In this document: piece by piece, positions 9,618 to 17,822 of the stretch
How positions within the stretch are numbered: the first letter of the stretch is position 1
How the letters are laid out: the number at the start of each line of letters is the position of its first letter
Source of the DNA: Streptomyces sp. YS415
GTDB taxonomy: Bacteria; Actinomycetota; Actinomycetes; Streptomycetales; Streptomycetaceae
Assembly: GCF_023544665.1 (NCBI RefSeq)
Contig: NZ_JAMJFL010000010.1
Span: 124,001-188,000 of the forward strand
DNA length: 64,000 bases
Direction of reading: 5' to 3'
The notes under the pieces: model-generated
What the model was told of the DNA's origin: nothing
Databases searched by the model: none
What the model saw: the letters and a program-made list of their open reading frames with translations, nothing else
Translations under genes and position numbers: made by a program

Positions 9618-11327
9618 GTGAACGAGAACTACGCCGTCCCCGCCGTCGCGCTCGTCGTCCTGGCGACCGTGTTCGTCGGCGCCTTCGGCCTGCGCATCTC
9701 CCGCACCACCTCCGACTTCTACGTCGCCTCCCGCACCGTCGGACCTCGCCTGAACGCGGCCGCCATCAGCGGCGAGTACCTCTCCGCCGCGTCCTTCCTC
9801 GGCATCGCCGGCCTGGTTCTCGTCCAGGGCCCCGACATGCTCTGGTACCCGGTCGGCTACACCGCCGGCTATCTGGTCCTGCTCCTCTTCGTCGCCGCCC
9901 CGCTGCGCCGCTCCGGCGCCTACACGCTCCCCGACTTCGCCGAGGCCCGGCTCGCCTCCTCGGCGGTACGGCGGCTGGCCGGGGCCTTCGTGGTGGGGGT
10001 CGGCTGGCTCTATCTGCTGCCCCAGCTGCAGGGCGCCGGGCTGACGCTGACCGTCCTCACCCGTGCGCCCGACTGGCTCGGCGGGGTGATCGTGGCGGTC
10101 GTGGTGGTCGCCATCGTCGCCGCGGGCGGCATGCGCAGCATCACCTTCGTGCAGGCCTTCCAGTACTGGCTGAAGCTCACGGCCCTGCTGGTGCCCGCCC
10201 TCTTCCTGGTCCTCGCCTGGCAGCGCGACGGCGCCCCGCACCACGCCTTCGACGAACCCGCCGCCTTCCGCGAACAGCGCACGATCCGCGTCGACGACAG
10301 CCTGGAGCTGCGCCTGGAGCGTCCGCTGACCGTCACCGTGAGCGGTACCGTCGACGGCCGCCCGCACGAGGACCAGCGGCTCGAACTCCCCGTCGGCAGC
10401 CATCGCATCGAGGCCGGCACCCGGCTGACGTTCGCCCGGGGCGCCCACGTCCCCGAGGCCGAACGCGACGGCGACGGGGGCCTGTCGCCCTCCCAGGCCG
10501 AGAGCCGCGGTGAACGCCCGCTGTACGCCACGTACGGGCTGATCCTCGCCACCTTCCTCGGCACCATGGGCCTGCCGCACGTCGTCGTCCGCTTCTACAC
10601 CAGCCCGCACGGCGTCGCCGCCCGCCGCACCACCGTCGCCGTCCTCGGCCTGATCGGCGCCTTCTACCTGCTGCCCCCGGTCTACGGCGCCCTCGGCCGG
10701 CTGTACGCCCCCGAGCTCACCCTCACCGGCGACGCGGACGCCGCCGTGCTGCTGCTGCCGGAGCGGATGATCGGGGGCCTGGGCGGCGACCTGCTCGGCG
10801 CGCTGGTCGCCGGGGGAGCGTTCGCCGCGTTCCTGTCGACCGCCTCGGGACTGACCATGGCCGTCGCGGGCGTCCTCACCCAGGACGTCCTCCCCTCGCG
10901 GGGCGTACGGCACTTCCGGCTCGGCACGCTGCTGGCGATGGCCGTACCGCTCGCGGCGAGCGCCCTGGTCGGCGGGCTGCCGGTGGCCGACGCCGTGGGG
11001 CTCGCCTTCGCCGTGTCCGCGTCCTCCTTCTGCCCGCTGCTGGTGCTGGGCATCTGGTGGCGCCGGCTCACCCCGCAGGGGGCGGCCGCCGGGATGCTGG
11101 TGGGCGGCGGCTCCGCCCTGCTCGCCGTCGCCGCGACCATGGCCGGTCTGCCCGGCACCGGCGCCCTGCACGCCCTGCTGGCCTGGCCCGCCCTCTGGTC
11201 GGTACCGCTGGGCTTCCTCACGATGACCCTGGTCTCCCTGGCCACCCCGAGCCGGGTTCCGCCCGGAACGGCATCCATCCTGGCCCGCTTCCACCTGCCG
11301 GAGGAACTGGCGGAGGTGAAGGCGTGA
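9618..11327 (+). CDS. Sodium:solute symporter (SSS family, ActP-like)
   Basis: A 569-residue integral membrane transporter with about 12-13 hydrophobic segments. The N-terminal part has the SSS signature region (SDFYVASRTVGPRLNAAAIS, SGEYLSAASFLG) and later GAFAAFLSTASGLTMAVAGVL, typical of the cation/acetate subgroup. Residues about 203-300 form a hydrophilic, charged, beta-like insert between two membrane segments that is not part of the core fold. GTG start. It sits inside a two-component operon, suggesting the sensed compound is the transported one (a small organic acid such as acetate or pyruvate is a guess). Confidence 0.88.
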   Translation: MNENYAVPAVALVVLATVFVGAFGLRISRTTSDFYVASRTVGPRLNAAAISGEYLSAASFLGIAGLVLVQGPDMLWYPVGYTAGYLVLLLFVAAPLRRSGAYTLPDFAEARLASSAVRRLAGAFVVGVGWLYLLPQLQGAGLTLTVLTRAPDWLGGVIVAVVVVAIVAAGGMRSITFVQAFQYWLKLTALLVPALFLVLAWQRDGAPHHAFDEPAAFREQRTIRVDDSLELRLERPLTVTVSGTVDGRPHEDQRLELPVGSHRIEAGTRLTFARGAHVPEAERDGDGGLSPSQAESRGERPLYATYGLILATFLGTMGLPHVVVRFYTSPHGVAARRTTVAVLGLIGAFYLLPPVYGALGRLYAPELTLTGDADAAVLLLPERMIGGLGGDLLGALVAGGAFAAFLSTASGLTMAVAGVLTQDVLPSRGVRHFRLGTLLAMAVPLAASALVGGLPVADAVGLAFAVSASSFCPLLVLGIWWRRLTPQGAAAGMLVGGGSALLAVAATMAGLPGTGALHALLAWPALWSVPLGFLTMTLVSLATPSRVPPGTASILARFHLPEELAEVKA

Positions 11328-11402
11328 ACGGCGCGGCAGCCGCCCGACGGCCTGTTCCGGCTCACCCCGCGGAGCGCCGCGCGGAGGTGAAGGCATGAAC
11401 GG
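11310..11402 (+). repeat. 22-bp direct repeat spanning symporter stop and kinase start
   Basis: Bases 11310-11331 and 11381-11402 are identical except for one base (GCGTGAA versus GCATGAA), 71 bp apart. Each copy holds a GGAGGTGA Shine-Dalgarno sequence and a start-like codon (GTG or ATG) followed by AACGG. The first copy overlaps the symporter stop, the second provides the start of the histidine kinase. The likely origin is a short duplication of a translation-initiation region. Confidence 0.7.
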
Positions 11403-12615
11403 TGTGAGCATGAGCGGATTCGTCGCCGGGCTGTGCGTGGCGATCCTGCCGTTGCTGGCGGCGGGATTCTGGCTGGGCCGGCGTACCGCGCGGCCCGAGA
11501 ACCAGGGCGGGCTCGGTACGCCGGTCGAGCACGCCACCTTCGAGACCCTGCACACCGCCTCCCTCGCCGCGCCTCCGCTGCGGGCGGGACTGACCGAGGA
11601 GACCGCCCGCAAGTCGGCCCGCCGGCTGCGCTCCCTGCTCGGCACGGACGCCCTGTGCCTGACCGACCGCGAGGGGATGCTGGCCTGGGACGGCGTCGGC
11701 GCGCACCACCGCGCCGAGATCATGGAACGGCTCGCCGGACCGCTGGAGTCCGGCCGCGGCGAGGCGTTCCCGCTGACCTGCGACACCCCCGACTGTCCCC
11801 TGCGCTGGGCGGTCGTCGCCCCGCTCACCGTCGACGACCGCGTCCACGGCGCCCTGGTCGCCTGCGCGCCCCGCGAGTCCGCGGTCCTGGTCCGCGCGGC
11901 CGGGGAGGTCGCCCGCTGGGTCTCGGTCCAGCTGGAGCTGGCCGACCTCGACCAGTCCCGGACCCGGCTGATCGAGGCCGAGATCAAAGCGCTGCGGGCC
12001 CAGATCTCCCCGCACTTCATCTTCAACTCGCTCGCGGTGATCGCCAGCTTCGTCCGCACCGACCCCGAGCGCGCCCGCGAACTGCTCCTGGAGTTCGCCG
12101 ACTTCACCCGCTACTCGTTCCGCAGGCACGGCGACTTCACCACCCTCGCCGACGAGCTCCACGCCATCGACCACTACCTGGCGCTGGTCCGGGCCCGCTT
12201 CGGCGACCGCCTCTCGGTGACCCTGCAGATCGCCCCCGAGGTCCTCCCGGTCGCGCTGCCCTTCCTCTGCCTGCAGCCGCTGGTCGAGAACGCCGTCAAG
12301 CACGGTCTGGAGGGCAGGACCGACAAGTGCCGGATCAGCATCACCGCACAGGACACGGGGGCGGAGGCCCTGGTCGTCATCGAGGACGACGGCGTGGGCA
12401 TGGACCCCGCCCTGCTGCGCCGCATCCTCGCCGGCGAGGTCAGCCCGTCCGGCGGGATCGGCCTGTCCAACGTCGACGACCGGCTCCGCCAGGTCTACGG
12501 CGACGACTACGGCCTCGTCATCGAGACCGCCGTGGGAGCGGGGATGAAGGTCACCGCCCGGCTGCCCAAGTACCAGCCGGGCGTGCACTCCGCGGGCCGG
12601 CTGACCGGCGCCTGA
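11395..12615 (+). CDS. LytS-type sensor histidine kinase
   Basis: A 406-residue membrane kinase: one hydrophobic N-terminal segment (about 8-27), a GAF-like region (about 65-180), a His_kinase domain with the phospho-acceptor His207 in ISPHFIFNSL, and an HATPase domain (VENAVKHGLEG as N-box, EDDGVGMDP as G1, GGIGLSNVDDRL as G2). It lacks the multi-TM 5TM-LYT domain of classical LytS. ATG at 11395 with GGAGG; an in-frame ATG at 11410 is possible. Its cognate regulator is probably the LytTR gene at 8490, separated by the membrane protein and symporter. Confidence 0.88.
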   Translation: MNGVSMSGFVAGLCVAILPLLAAGFWLGRRTARPENQGGLGTPVEHATFETLHTASLAAPPLRAGLTEETARKSARRLRSLLGTDALCLTDREGMLAWDGVGAHHRAEIMERLAGPLESGRGEAFPLTCDTPDCPLRWAVVAPLTVDDRVHGALVACAPRESAVLVRAAGEVARWVSVQLELADLDQSRTRLIEAEIKALRAQISPHFIFNSLAVIASFVRTDPERARELLLEFADFTRYSFRRHGDFTTLADELHAIDHYLALVRARFGDRLSVTLQIAPEVLPVALPFLCLQPLVENAVKHGLEGRTDKCRISITAQDTGAEALVVIEDDGVGMDPALLRRILAGEVSPSGGIGLSNVDDRLRQVYGDDYGLVIETAVGAGMKVTARLPKYQPGVHSAGRLTGA

Positions 12616-12619
12616 GCCG

Positions 12620-12790
12620 TCACGAGGGGCGGGTGACCACCATGCCGAGGGTGATCATCCCGAGCACGATCCAGCCGAACCACAGCCAGCCGTTGCTGCC
12701 GAGCGCCACCGTGTAGGCGGTCACCGCGACGAGTCCGCCGACGGTGAGCACCCCCATCGTCCGCGTAGAGCCGTCCGTAGAACCGGGCAT
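12620..12790 (-). CDS. Small two-TM membrane protein, 56 aa
   Basis: The frame MPGSTDGSTRTMGVLTVG... to ...GMVVTRPS has a strong ribosome-binding site (GAGGAGGG about 8 bp before the ATG at 12790). It holds two hydrophobic stretches (about 13-30 and 35-52), so it should be an integral membrane peptide. Small proteins of this type are common in Streptomyces; I do not recognise a function. It lies between the kinase gene (convergent) and ctaG (same strand, 122 bp upstream). Confidence 0.65.
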   Translation of the reverse strand: MPGSTDGSTRTMGVLTVGGLVAVTAYTVALGSNGWLWFGWIVLGMITLGMVVTRPS

Positions 12791-12912
12791 CGCAACACCC
12801 TCCTCATGGTTCGTCCCCCACCATGGTGCCCCGTTCTGCCGCCGGACGGTGCCCCGAAGGAAACATGTGCCCGATTTTCGGGGCTGCCACGCCCTGGATT
12901 CGAACGTGCGTC

Positions 12913-13863
12913 TCAGTTCCCGCGGGCGTTCAGGGAGGCCAGGTAGGCGTTGTACGCCTCCAGCTCCTTGTCGCCGTCCCGGTCGGCCGCGCGGTCCGTG
13001 CGCCGGGCCTGTCGCTGCTCGGAGCGGTACCACTGGAACAGCAGCGCGATCAGCACCAGGACGGACGGGACCTCGCTGAACGCCCAGGCGATGCCCCCGG
13101 CGGCGTTCTGGTCGGAGAGCGCGTCGATGCCGAGCGAGGCGGGCGGGTTCTCGAACGTGCCGACCATCGGCGACGACGCCATCATCAGCGCGATCCCGAA
13201 GAACGCGTGGAACGGCATCCCCGCGAACAGCTCCAGCATCCGCATCAGATACCCGGGCCGGTGCGGCCCCGGGTCCACGCCGATGATCGGCCAGAAGAAC
13301 ACCACGCCCACGGCGAGGAAGTGCACCATCATTCCGACGTGCCCGACCGTGGAGCCCATCAGGAAGTCGAAGAGCGGGGTGAAGTACAGCGCGTACAGGC
13401 TCGCGATGAACAGCGGAATGGTGAAGGCGGGGTGCGTGATGATCCGCATGTAGCGGCTGTGCAGCAGCGCCAGCAGCAGCTCGCGGGGCCCCTTGCGGCC
13501 CCGGGCCGCGACCGGCAGCGCGCGCAGGGCGAGGGTGACCGGGGCGCCGAGCAGGATCAGGATCGGCGACAGCATGCTGATCACCATGTGCTGCACCATG
13601 TGCACGCTGAACATGACCATGCCGTAGTCGTTGAGCGCGGTGCACATCACCAGCGCGATGGTCAGCACCCCGGCGACGTACGAGACCGTACGGGCCACCG
13701 GCCAGGCGTCCCCGCGCCGCCGCAGCCGCACGACCCCCCACGCGTACAGGGCGAGCCCGGCCAGACACGCGACGAGGAAGAAGGGATCCGGCGACCACTG
13801 GAGCCCCCGCCCCAGCGTGAACGGCGGCAGATCCACCATCATGCCGTGCCCGCTGTGATCCAT
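12913..13863 (-). CDS. ctaG: Cytochrome c oxidase assembly protein, CtaG/caa3 type
   Basis: A 316-residue polytopic membrane protein (about seven hydrophobic segments) of the caa3_CtaG family, needed to build the Cu centre of terminal cytochrome oxidase. It starts with a His-rich N-terminus (MDHSGHGMMVD) and has the conserved His-containing helices (FSVHMVQHMVISMLSPILI, GHVGMMVHFLAVG, MPFHAFFGIALM) likely to handle copper. The cytoplasmic tail is charged. It appears monocistronic, between the small membrane protein and the terminator of pfkA. Confidence 0.9.
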   Translation of the reverse strand: MDHSGHGMMVDLPPFTLGRGLQWSPDPFFLVACLAGLALYAWGVVRLRRRGDAWPVARTVSYVAGVLTIALVMCTALNDYGMVMFSVHMVQHMVISMLSPILILLGAPVTLALRALPVAARGRKGPRELLLALLHSRYMRIITHPAFTIPLFIASLYALYFTPLFDFLMGSTVGHVGMMVHFLAVGVVFFWPIIGVDPGPHRPGYLMRMLELFAGMPFHAFFGIALMMASSPMVGTFENPPASLGIDALSDQNAAGGIAWAFSEVPSVLVLIALLFQWYRSEQRQARRTDRAADRDGDKELEAYNAYLASLNARGN

Positions 13864-13916
13864 CCGCCGGCTCCTGTTTCGTGGGGGTTGTGCAAGTCTG
13901 TCCGGCCCCCACAGTA

Positions 13917-13954
13917 GAACGGCCCCCGGTCACGCTCGTGACCGGGGGCCGTTC
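13917..13954 (-). terminator. Terminator of pfkA (17-bp stem)
   Basis: A perfect 17-bp inverted repeat, arms 13917-13933 and 13938-13954, with a 4-nt loop GCTC. The stem core is GGCCCCCGGTCAC. It sits 14 bp past the pfkA stop and just upstream of ctaG. There is no long T-run, which is usual for Streptomyces terminators. Confidence 0.85.
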
Positions 13955-13968
13955 CGTTGCGGGCTGGA

Positions 13969-14994
13969 CTACAGCACGCACTCCGCCTCGGTGTACCGGT
14001 CCTCCGGCACCGTCTTCAGCGTCTCGACGGCCTCGGCCAGGGACACCATCACGATGTCGGTGCCGCGCAGCGCGGTCATCTTCCCGAACTCGCCGCGGTG
14101 CACGGCCTCCACCGCGTGCCATCCGAACCGGGTCGCCAGGACCCGGTCGTAGGCGGTGGGCGTACCGCCGCGCTGCACATGCCCGAGGATCACCGGCCGG
14201 GCCTCCTTGCCGAGCCGGTGCTCCAGCTCGATGGAGAGCTGCCGCGCGATGCCCGCGAAGCGCTCGTGGCCGTAGACGTCCTTGCCGCCCTCGTCGAACT
14301 CCATGGAGCCCGGCGCCGGCTTGGCGCCCTCCGCGGCGACGACGATCGCGAACCGCTTGCCCGCCTCGAACCGCGCGCCGACCTTGCGGGTCAGCTCCTC
14401 GATGTCGAAGGGGCGCTCCGGGACGACGACGGCGTGCGCGCCGGCCGCCATGCCGGAGTGCAGGGCGATCCAGCCGGTGTGGCGGCCCATGACCTCCACG
14501 ACCAGCACCCGCTGGTGCGACTCGGCGGTCGTCTTGAGCCGGTCGAGCGCCTCGGTGGCGACACCGACCGCGGTGTCGAAGCCGAAGGTGACGTCCGTGA
14601 CGGCGATGTCGTTGTCGATGGTCTTGGGCACGCCGACGATGGGCAGCCCGCCGTCCGACAGCAGCCGGGCGGCCTTCAGCGTGCCCTCACCGCCGATCGG
14701 GATGATCGCGTCGAGCCCGAGTTCCTGGACATGGCCCTTGGCCCGCTGCACGCCGTCCCGCAGGTGCGAGGGCTGCACCCGGGAGGACCCGAGGATGGTG
14801 CCGCCGCGGGCGAGGATGCCGCCCACCGCGTCCAGGTCGAGCTTGAGGTAGTCGCACTCCAGGAGGCCTTTCCAGCCGTCCCGGAAACCGATGACCTCGT
14901 CGCCGTGGTCGACGACGGCACGGTGCACGACGGACCGGATGACGGCGTTCAGGCCGGGGCAGTCGCCGCCGGACGTGAGGACACCAATGCGCAT
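13969..14994 (-). CDS. pfkA: 6-phosphofructokinase
   Basis: Phosphorylates fructose-6-phosphate to fructose-1,6-bisphosphate. The 341-residue protein starts MRIGVLTSGGDCPGLNAVIR (phosphate-binding loop) and carries PKTIDNDI with the catalytic Asp, and MGRHTGWIAL. Position 104 (IPIGGEGT) is Gly, the mark of ATP-dependent enzymes, while position 124 (GVPKTID) is Lys, as in PPi-dependent ones; this mixed G104/K124 type is, as I recall, what actinomycete ATP enzymes have. The start at 14994 begins exactly at the fold; an in-frame start at 15084 would add 30 unrelated residues. The upstream 212 bp to gatD contain no gene. Confidence 0.95.
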   Translation of the reverse strand: MRIGVLTSGGDCPGLNAVIRSVVHRAVVDHGDEVIGFRDGWKGLLECDYLKLDLDAVGGILARGGTILGSSRVQPSHLRDGVQRAKGHVQELGLDAIIPIGGEGTLKAARLLSDGGLPIVGVPKTIDNDIAVTDVTFGFDTAVGVATEALDRLKTTAESHQRVLVVEVMGRHTGWIALHSGMAAGAHAVVVPERPFDIEELTRKVGARFEAGKRFAIVVAAEGAKPAPGSMEFDEGGKDVYGHERFAGIARQLSIELEHRLGKEARPVILGHVQRGGTPTAYDRVLATRFGWHAVEAVHRGEFGKMTALRGTDIVMVSLAEAVETLKTVPEDRYTEAECVL

Positions 14995-15206
14995 AGCCCG
15001 AAATACCTTCTCAACGTGGGCCGGGGACCGGACCACGCTGTCCGGCTGGATCCCGGCCACCCTACCGGCGTGAGGGGGTGGCACCGTACCGGGCGTCCGC
15101 CTGCTGGACGCGTCCGCACATGTGAGCGGAGATGCCGTCAGGCGGGCCCGGGGAGCACGGTGGCAGGGCGTGCTGGAAGGCCGCTTCAGTACCTCTGGAG
15201 CACCGG

Positions 15207-15935
15207 CTAGGCCGGCTGCTGGGCGGCCGCGATGCGCTCGGTGCGCAGCGCCTCGTACCAGCGGTCGTCGGTCGGCGGCAGGGCGTTGACGTCCAGCGCC
15301 AGCTTCAGCAGCAGATCGGCGATGAGCGGGTTCCGGGCCAGCACCGGGCCGTGCATGTACGTACCGAAGACGGTGTCGTTGTACGCGCCCTCGGTGCCGT
15401 CCCCCGTGCCGTTGCCGTTGCCGAGGCGGACCTGGGCGAGCGGGCGGGCGGTGGGGCCGAGGTGGGTGACGCCCTGGTGGTTCTCGAAGCCGGTCAGCGG
15501 GGGCAGGCCGAGGCGCGGGTCGATGTCGGCGAGCACGTCACCGACGCACCGCTGGCCCTCGCCGCGCACCGACACCACGTCCAGCAGACCGAGACCGGGC
15601 TCGCGCTGCCCGAGGTCGTTGATGAACTCGTGGCCGAGGATCTGGTAGCCGGCGCAGACCGAGAAGACGATCGCGCCGTTGCCCACGGCCCGGTGCAGAC
15701 CGCCGTCCCGGCGCAGCCGCTCCGCCGCGAGCCGCTGCGGCCGGTCCTCGCCGCCGCCGATCAGGTAGATGTCCCCGGAGGTCGGGATCGGCTGGTCGCT
15801 GCGCACGTCGAGGCGGGCCACGTCCAGGCCGCGCTGCCGCGCCCGGCGCTCCACGACGAGGACGTTGCCCTGGTCGCCGTAGGTGCTCAGCAGGTCCGGA
15901 TAGATCCAGACGACCCGCAGTTGGTTGTCGCTCAT
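15207..15935 (-). CDS. gatD: Lipid II isoglutaminyl synthase, glutamine amidotransferase subunit GatD
   Basis: The class I glutaminase subunit that gives ammonia to MurT for amidation of the D-glutamate of lipid II, at the inner face of the membrane. The 242-residue protein has the nucleophile Cys94 (FSVCAGYQ), at the same residue number as in the characterised staphylococcal enzyme, and the catalytic His195 (GTYMHGP). The start MSDNQLRVVWIYPDLLSTYG is typical. It lies 24 bp downstream of murT on the same strand, the universal arrangement of this pair. Confidence 0.95.
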   Translation of the reverse strand: MSDNQLRVVWIYPDLLSTYGDQGNVLVVERRARQRGLDVARLDVRSDQPIPTSGDIYLIGGGEDRPQRLAAERLRRDGGLHRAVGNGAIVFSVCAGYQILGHEFINDLGQREPGLGLLDVVSVRGEGQRCVGDVLADIDPRLGLPPLTGFENHQGVTHLGPTARPLAQVRLGNGNGTGDGTEGAYNDTVFGTYMHGPVLARNPLIADLLLKLALDVNALPPTDDRWYEALRTERIAAAQQPA

Positions 15936-15959
15936 GAGGTCACTGTCCTTACGGATACG

Positions 15960-17198
15960 TCAGTTGCCGACGCGGCGGCGCAGGTCCTGGAACGCGGTGT
16001 AGTTGGCGATGACCTCGATCCGTCCCGGCGGGCACTGCTGCACGGCCTGGTCGAGGTTCTCGCAGACCTGGAAGTGCTGGTTGGCCACTTCCAGACGCAC
16101 CGCGAGGTCGAGCTTGCGGTCCCCGATGACGCAGATCGGGTGCCCGGTCAGACGCGTGTAGTCGACGTCCCACAGCCAGGAGGTGTCGGTGCCGTCGGCG
16201 CCGCGCGCGTTCACCGAGAGGATCACCGGGGTGGGCGGCGGGTCGATCAGGGAGAACGTCTCCAGCCAGCCGGCCGGGTTCTTCGCCAGCAGCAGGCGCA
16301 GGTCGCGGCCCTGGAACTGGACGACGTCGTAGCGTCCGGCGACCGCCTGCACCTGGTACATGCGCTCCAGGGCCACCTGCGGCGGCACCCCGAACACGGC
16401 GGCGACGGCGGCCGAGGAGGCGGCGTTGGCCTTGTTGGCGCGGCCCGGCAGCTGGAGGTGGATGGGCCAGGCGGAGCCGTGCGGGTCGAGGACGTGGTCC
16501 CCGGACAGCGCCCAGCTCGGCGTCGGCCGGCGGAATCCGCACTCGCCGCAGAACCAGTCGTCGCCCGGCCGCTGCATCACACCGCCGCAGGACGGGCAGG
16601 ACCAGGCGTCGTCCTTCCACATCTGCCCGGCGGCGACCCAGATCACATTGGGGGAGGAGGACGCGGCCCACACCACCAGCGGGTCGTCGGCGTTGGCGAC
16701 GATCACGGCCTTCGACCCCGCGAGCCCCTCACGCCAGTTCTCGGCGAGCATCCGGGTCTCGGCGGCGCGGTCGAGCTGGTCGCGGGAGAGGTTCAGCAGG
16801 GCGATGCACTTCGGGTCGGTGTCCCGGGCGACGCCCGCGAGGTACTTCTCGTCGACCTCGATGACGCCGTAGCGGGCCTCCGAGCCACCGGCCAGCGCGG
16901 AGGTGATACCGGCGGGCATGTTGGCGCCGAGCGCGTTGGAGACCACCGGGCCCGCGGCGCCGAGAGCCTCCGCGATCAGCCGGGTGGTCGTGGTCTTGCC
17001 ATTGGTCGCCGACACCAGGACCACGTCCAGGTTCTGCGCGAGCCGTGCGAGAAGGTCGGGGTCGAGCTTGAGCGCCACCCGGCCACCGATCACCGAACCG
17101 CTGCCGCGCCCCGCTGCGCGCGATGCCGCCGCGACCGCCTTGCCCGCGGTCACGGCGATCTTGGCCCGCGGAGTGAGCGGGTCCGAGTTGCCTGCCAT
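15960..17198 (-). CDS. murT: Lipid II isoglutaminyl synthase, Mur-ligase-like subunit MurT
   Basis: The ATP-dependent subunit that activates the alpha-carboxylate of D-Glu in lipid II and receives ammonia from GatD. The 412-residue protein has the Mur ligase P-loop (SATNGKTTTTRLIAEAL, about 63-79), a four-cysteine zinc ribbon inserted in the central domain (CPSCGG and CGECGFRR), and the C-terminal DUF1727 domain that contacts GatD (about 300-405). ATG at 17198. It is divergent from the peptide deformylase gene across an 83-bp promoter gap. Confidence 0.95.
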   Translation of the reverse strand: MAGNSDPLTPRAKIAVTAGKAVAAASRAAGRGSGSVIGGRVALKLDPDLLARLAQNLDVVLVSATNGKTTTTRLIAEALGAAGPVVSNALGANMPAGITSALAGGSEARYGVIEVDEKYLAGVARDTDPKCIALLNLSRDQLDRAAETRMLAENWREGLAGSKAVIVANADDPLVVWAASSSPNVIWVAAGQMWKDDAWSCPSCGGVMQRPGDDWFCGECGFRRPTPSWALSGDHVLDPHGSAWPIHLQLPGRANKANAASSAAVAAVFGVPPQVALERMYQVQAVAGRYDVVQFQGRDLRLLLAKNPAGWLETFSLIDPPPTPVILSVNARGADGTDTSWLWDVDYTRLTGHPICVIGDRKLDLAVRLEVANQHFQVCENLDQAVQQCPPGRIEVIANYTAFQDLRRRVGN

Positions 17199-17281
17199 CA
17201 GTCCTCGATCCTCCCAACGTCGTAGGTGGTCAGCCTATCGAGATCCATTCGCGCTCCCGAATCGGCCGTAGTCTTGCGCCC

Positions 17282-17821
17282 ATGCGACACGGCTCGATTC
17301 CGGGCGCCCACGGGCGGGTCCGGCCTCTCACTCTGCTCGGCGACCCGGTCCTGCATACCCCCGCCGAGGAGGTCACGGACTTCGGCCCCGAACTGGCGAG
17401 GCTCGTCGAGGACATGTTCGCCACGATGTACGCGGCGCAGGGCGTCGGCCTCGCGGCGAACCAAGTCGGCGTGCCGCTGCGGGTGTTCGTCTACGACTGC
17501 CCCGACGACGAGGACGTACGGCATCTGGGCCATGTGGTGAATCCGCGTCTGGTCGAGGCCGACGGTGTGGTGGTGCGGGGCCCGGAGGGGTGCCTGTCCC
17601 TGCCGGGCCTGGAAGCGGGGACGGAACGGTACGACCATGCGGTGGTCGAGGGGTTCACGGTGGCGGGGGAGCCGGTGACGGTGCATGGGACGGGTTTCTT
17701 CGCGAGGTGTCTGCAGCACGAGTGCGACCACGTGGCGGGGACGGTGTATGCGGACCGCGTCACGGGGTGGCGGCACCGGCGGCTGATGCGGCAGGCGGCG
17801 CGAGCCTCCTGGAGCGGCTGA
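17282..17821 (+). CDS. def: Peptide deformylase
   Basis: Removes the formyl group from the N-terminal methionine of new proteins. The 179-residue protein has all three motifs: GVGLAANQ (motif 1), EGCLSLPG with the metal-binding Cys (motif 2) and QHECDH with the catalytic Glu and two His ligands (motif 3). Streptomyces carry several paralogues. The C-terminus is basic (RHRRLMRQAARASWSG). It runs convergent with the TetR gene; the two stops are separated by a single base. Confidence 0.94.
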   Translation: MRHGSIPGAHGRVRPLTLLGDPVLHTPAEEVTDFGPELARLVEDMFATMYAAQGVGLAANQVGVPLRVFVYDCPDDEDVRHLGHVVNPRLVEADGVVVRGPEGCLSLPGLEAGTERYDHAVVEGFTVAGEPVTVHGTGFFARCLQHECDHVAGTVYADRVTGWRHRRLMRQAARASWSG

Positions 17822-17822
17822 C

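Noticed and set aside
12744..13917. Long plus-strand frames opposite ctaG
   Set aside because: They are His/Arg/Gly/Gln-rich antisense frames typical of high-GC DNA; ctaG shows clear membrane helices on the other strand.
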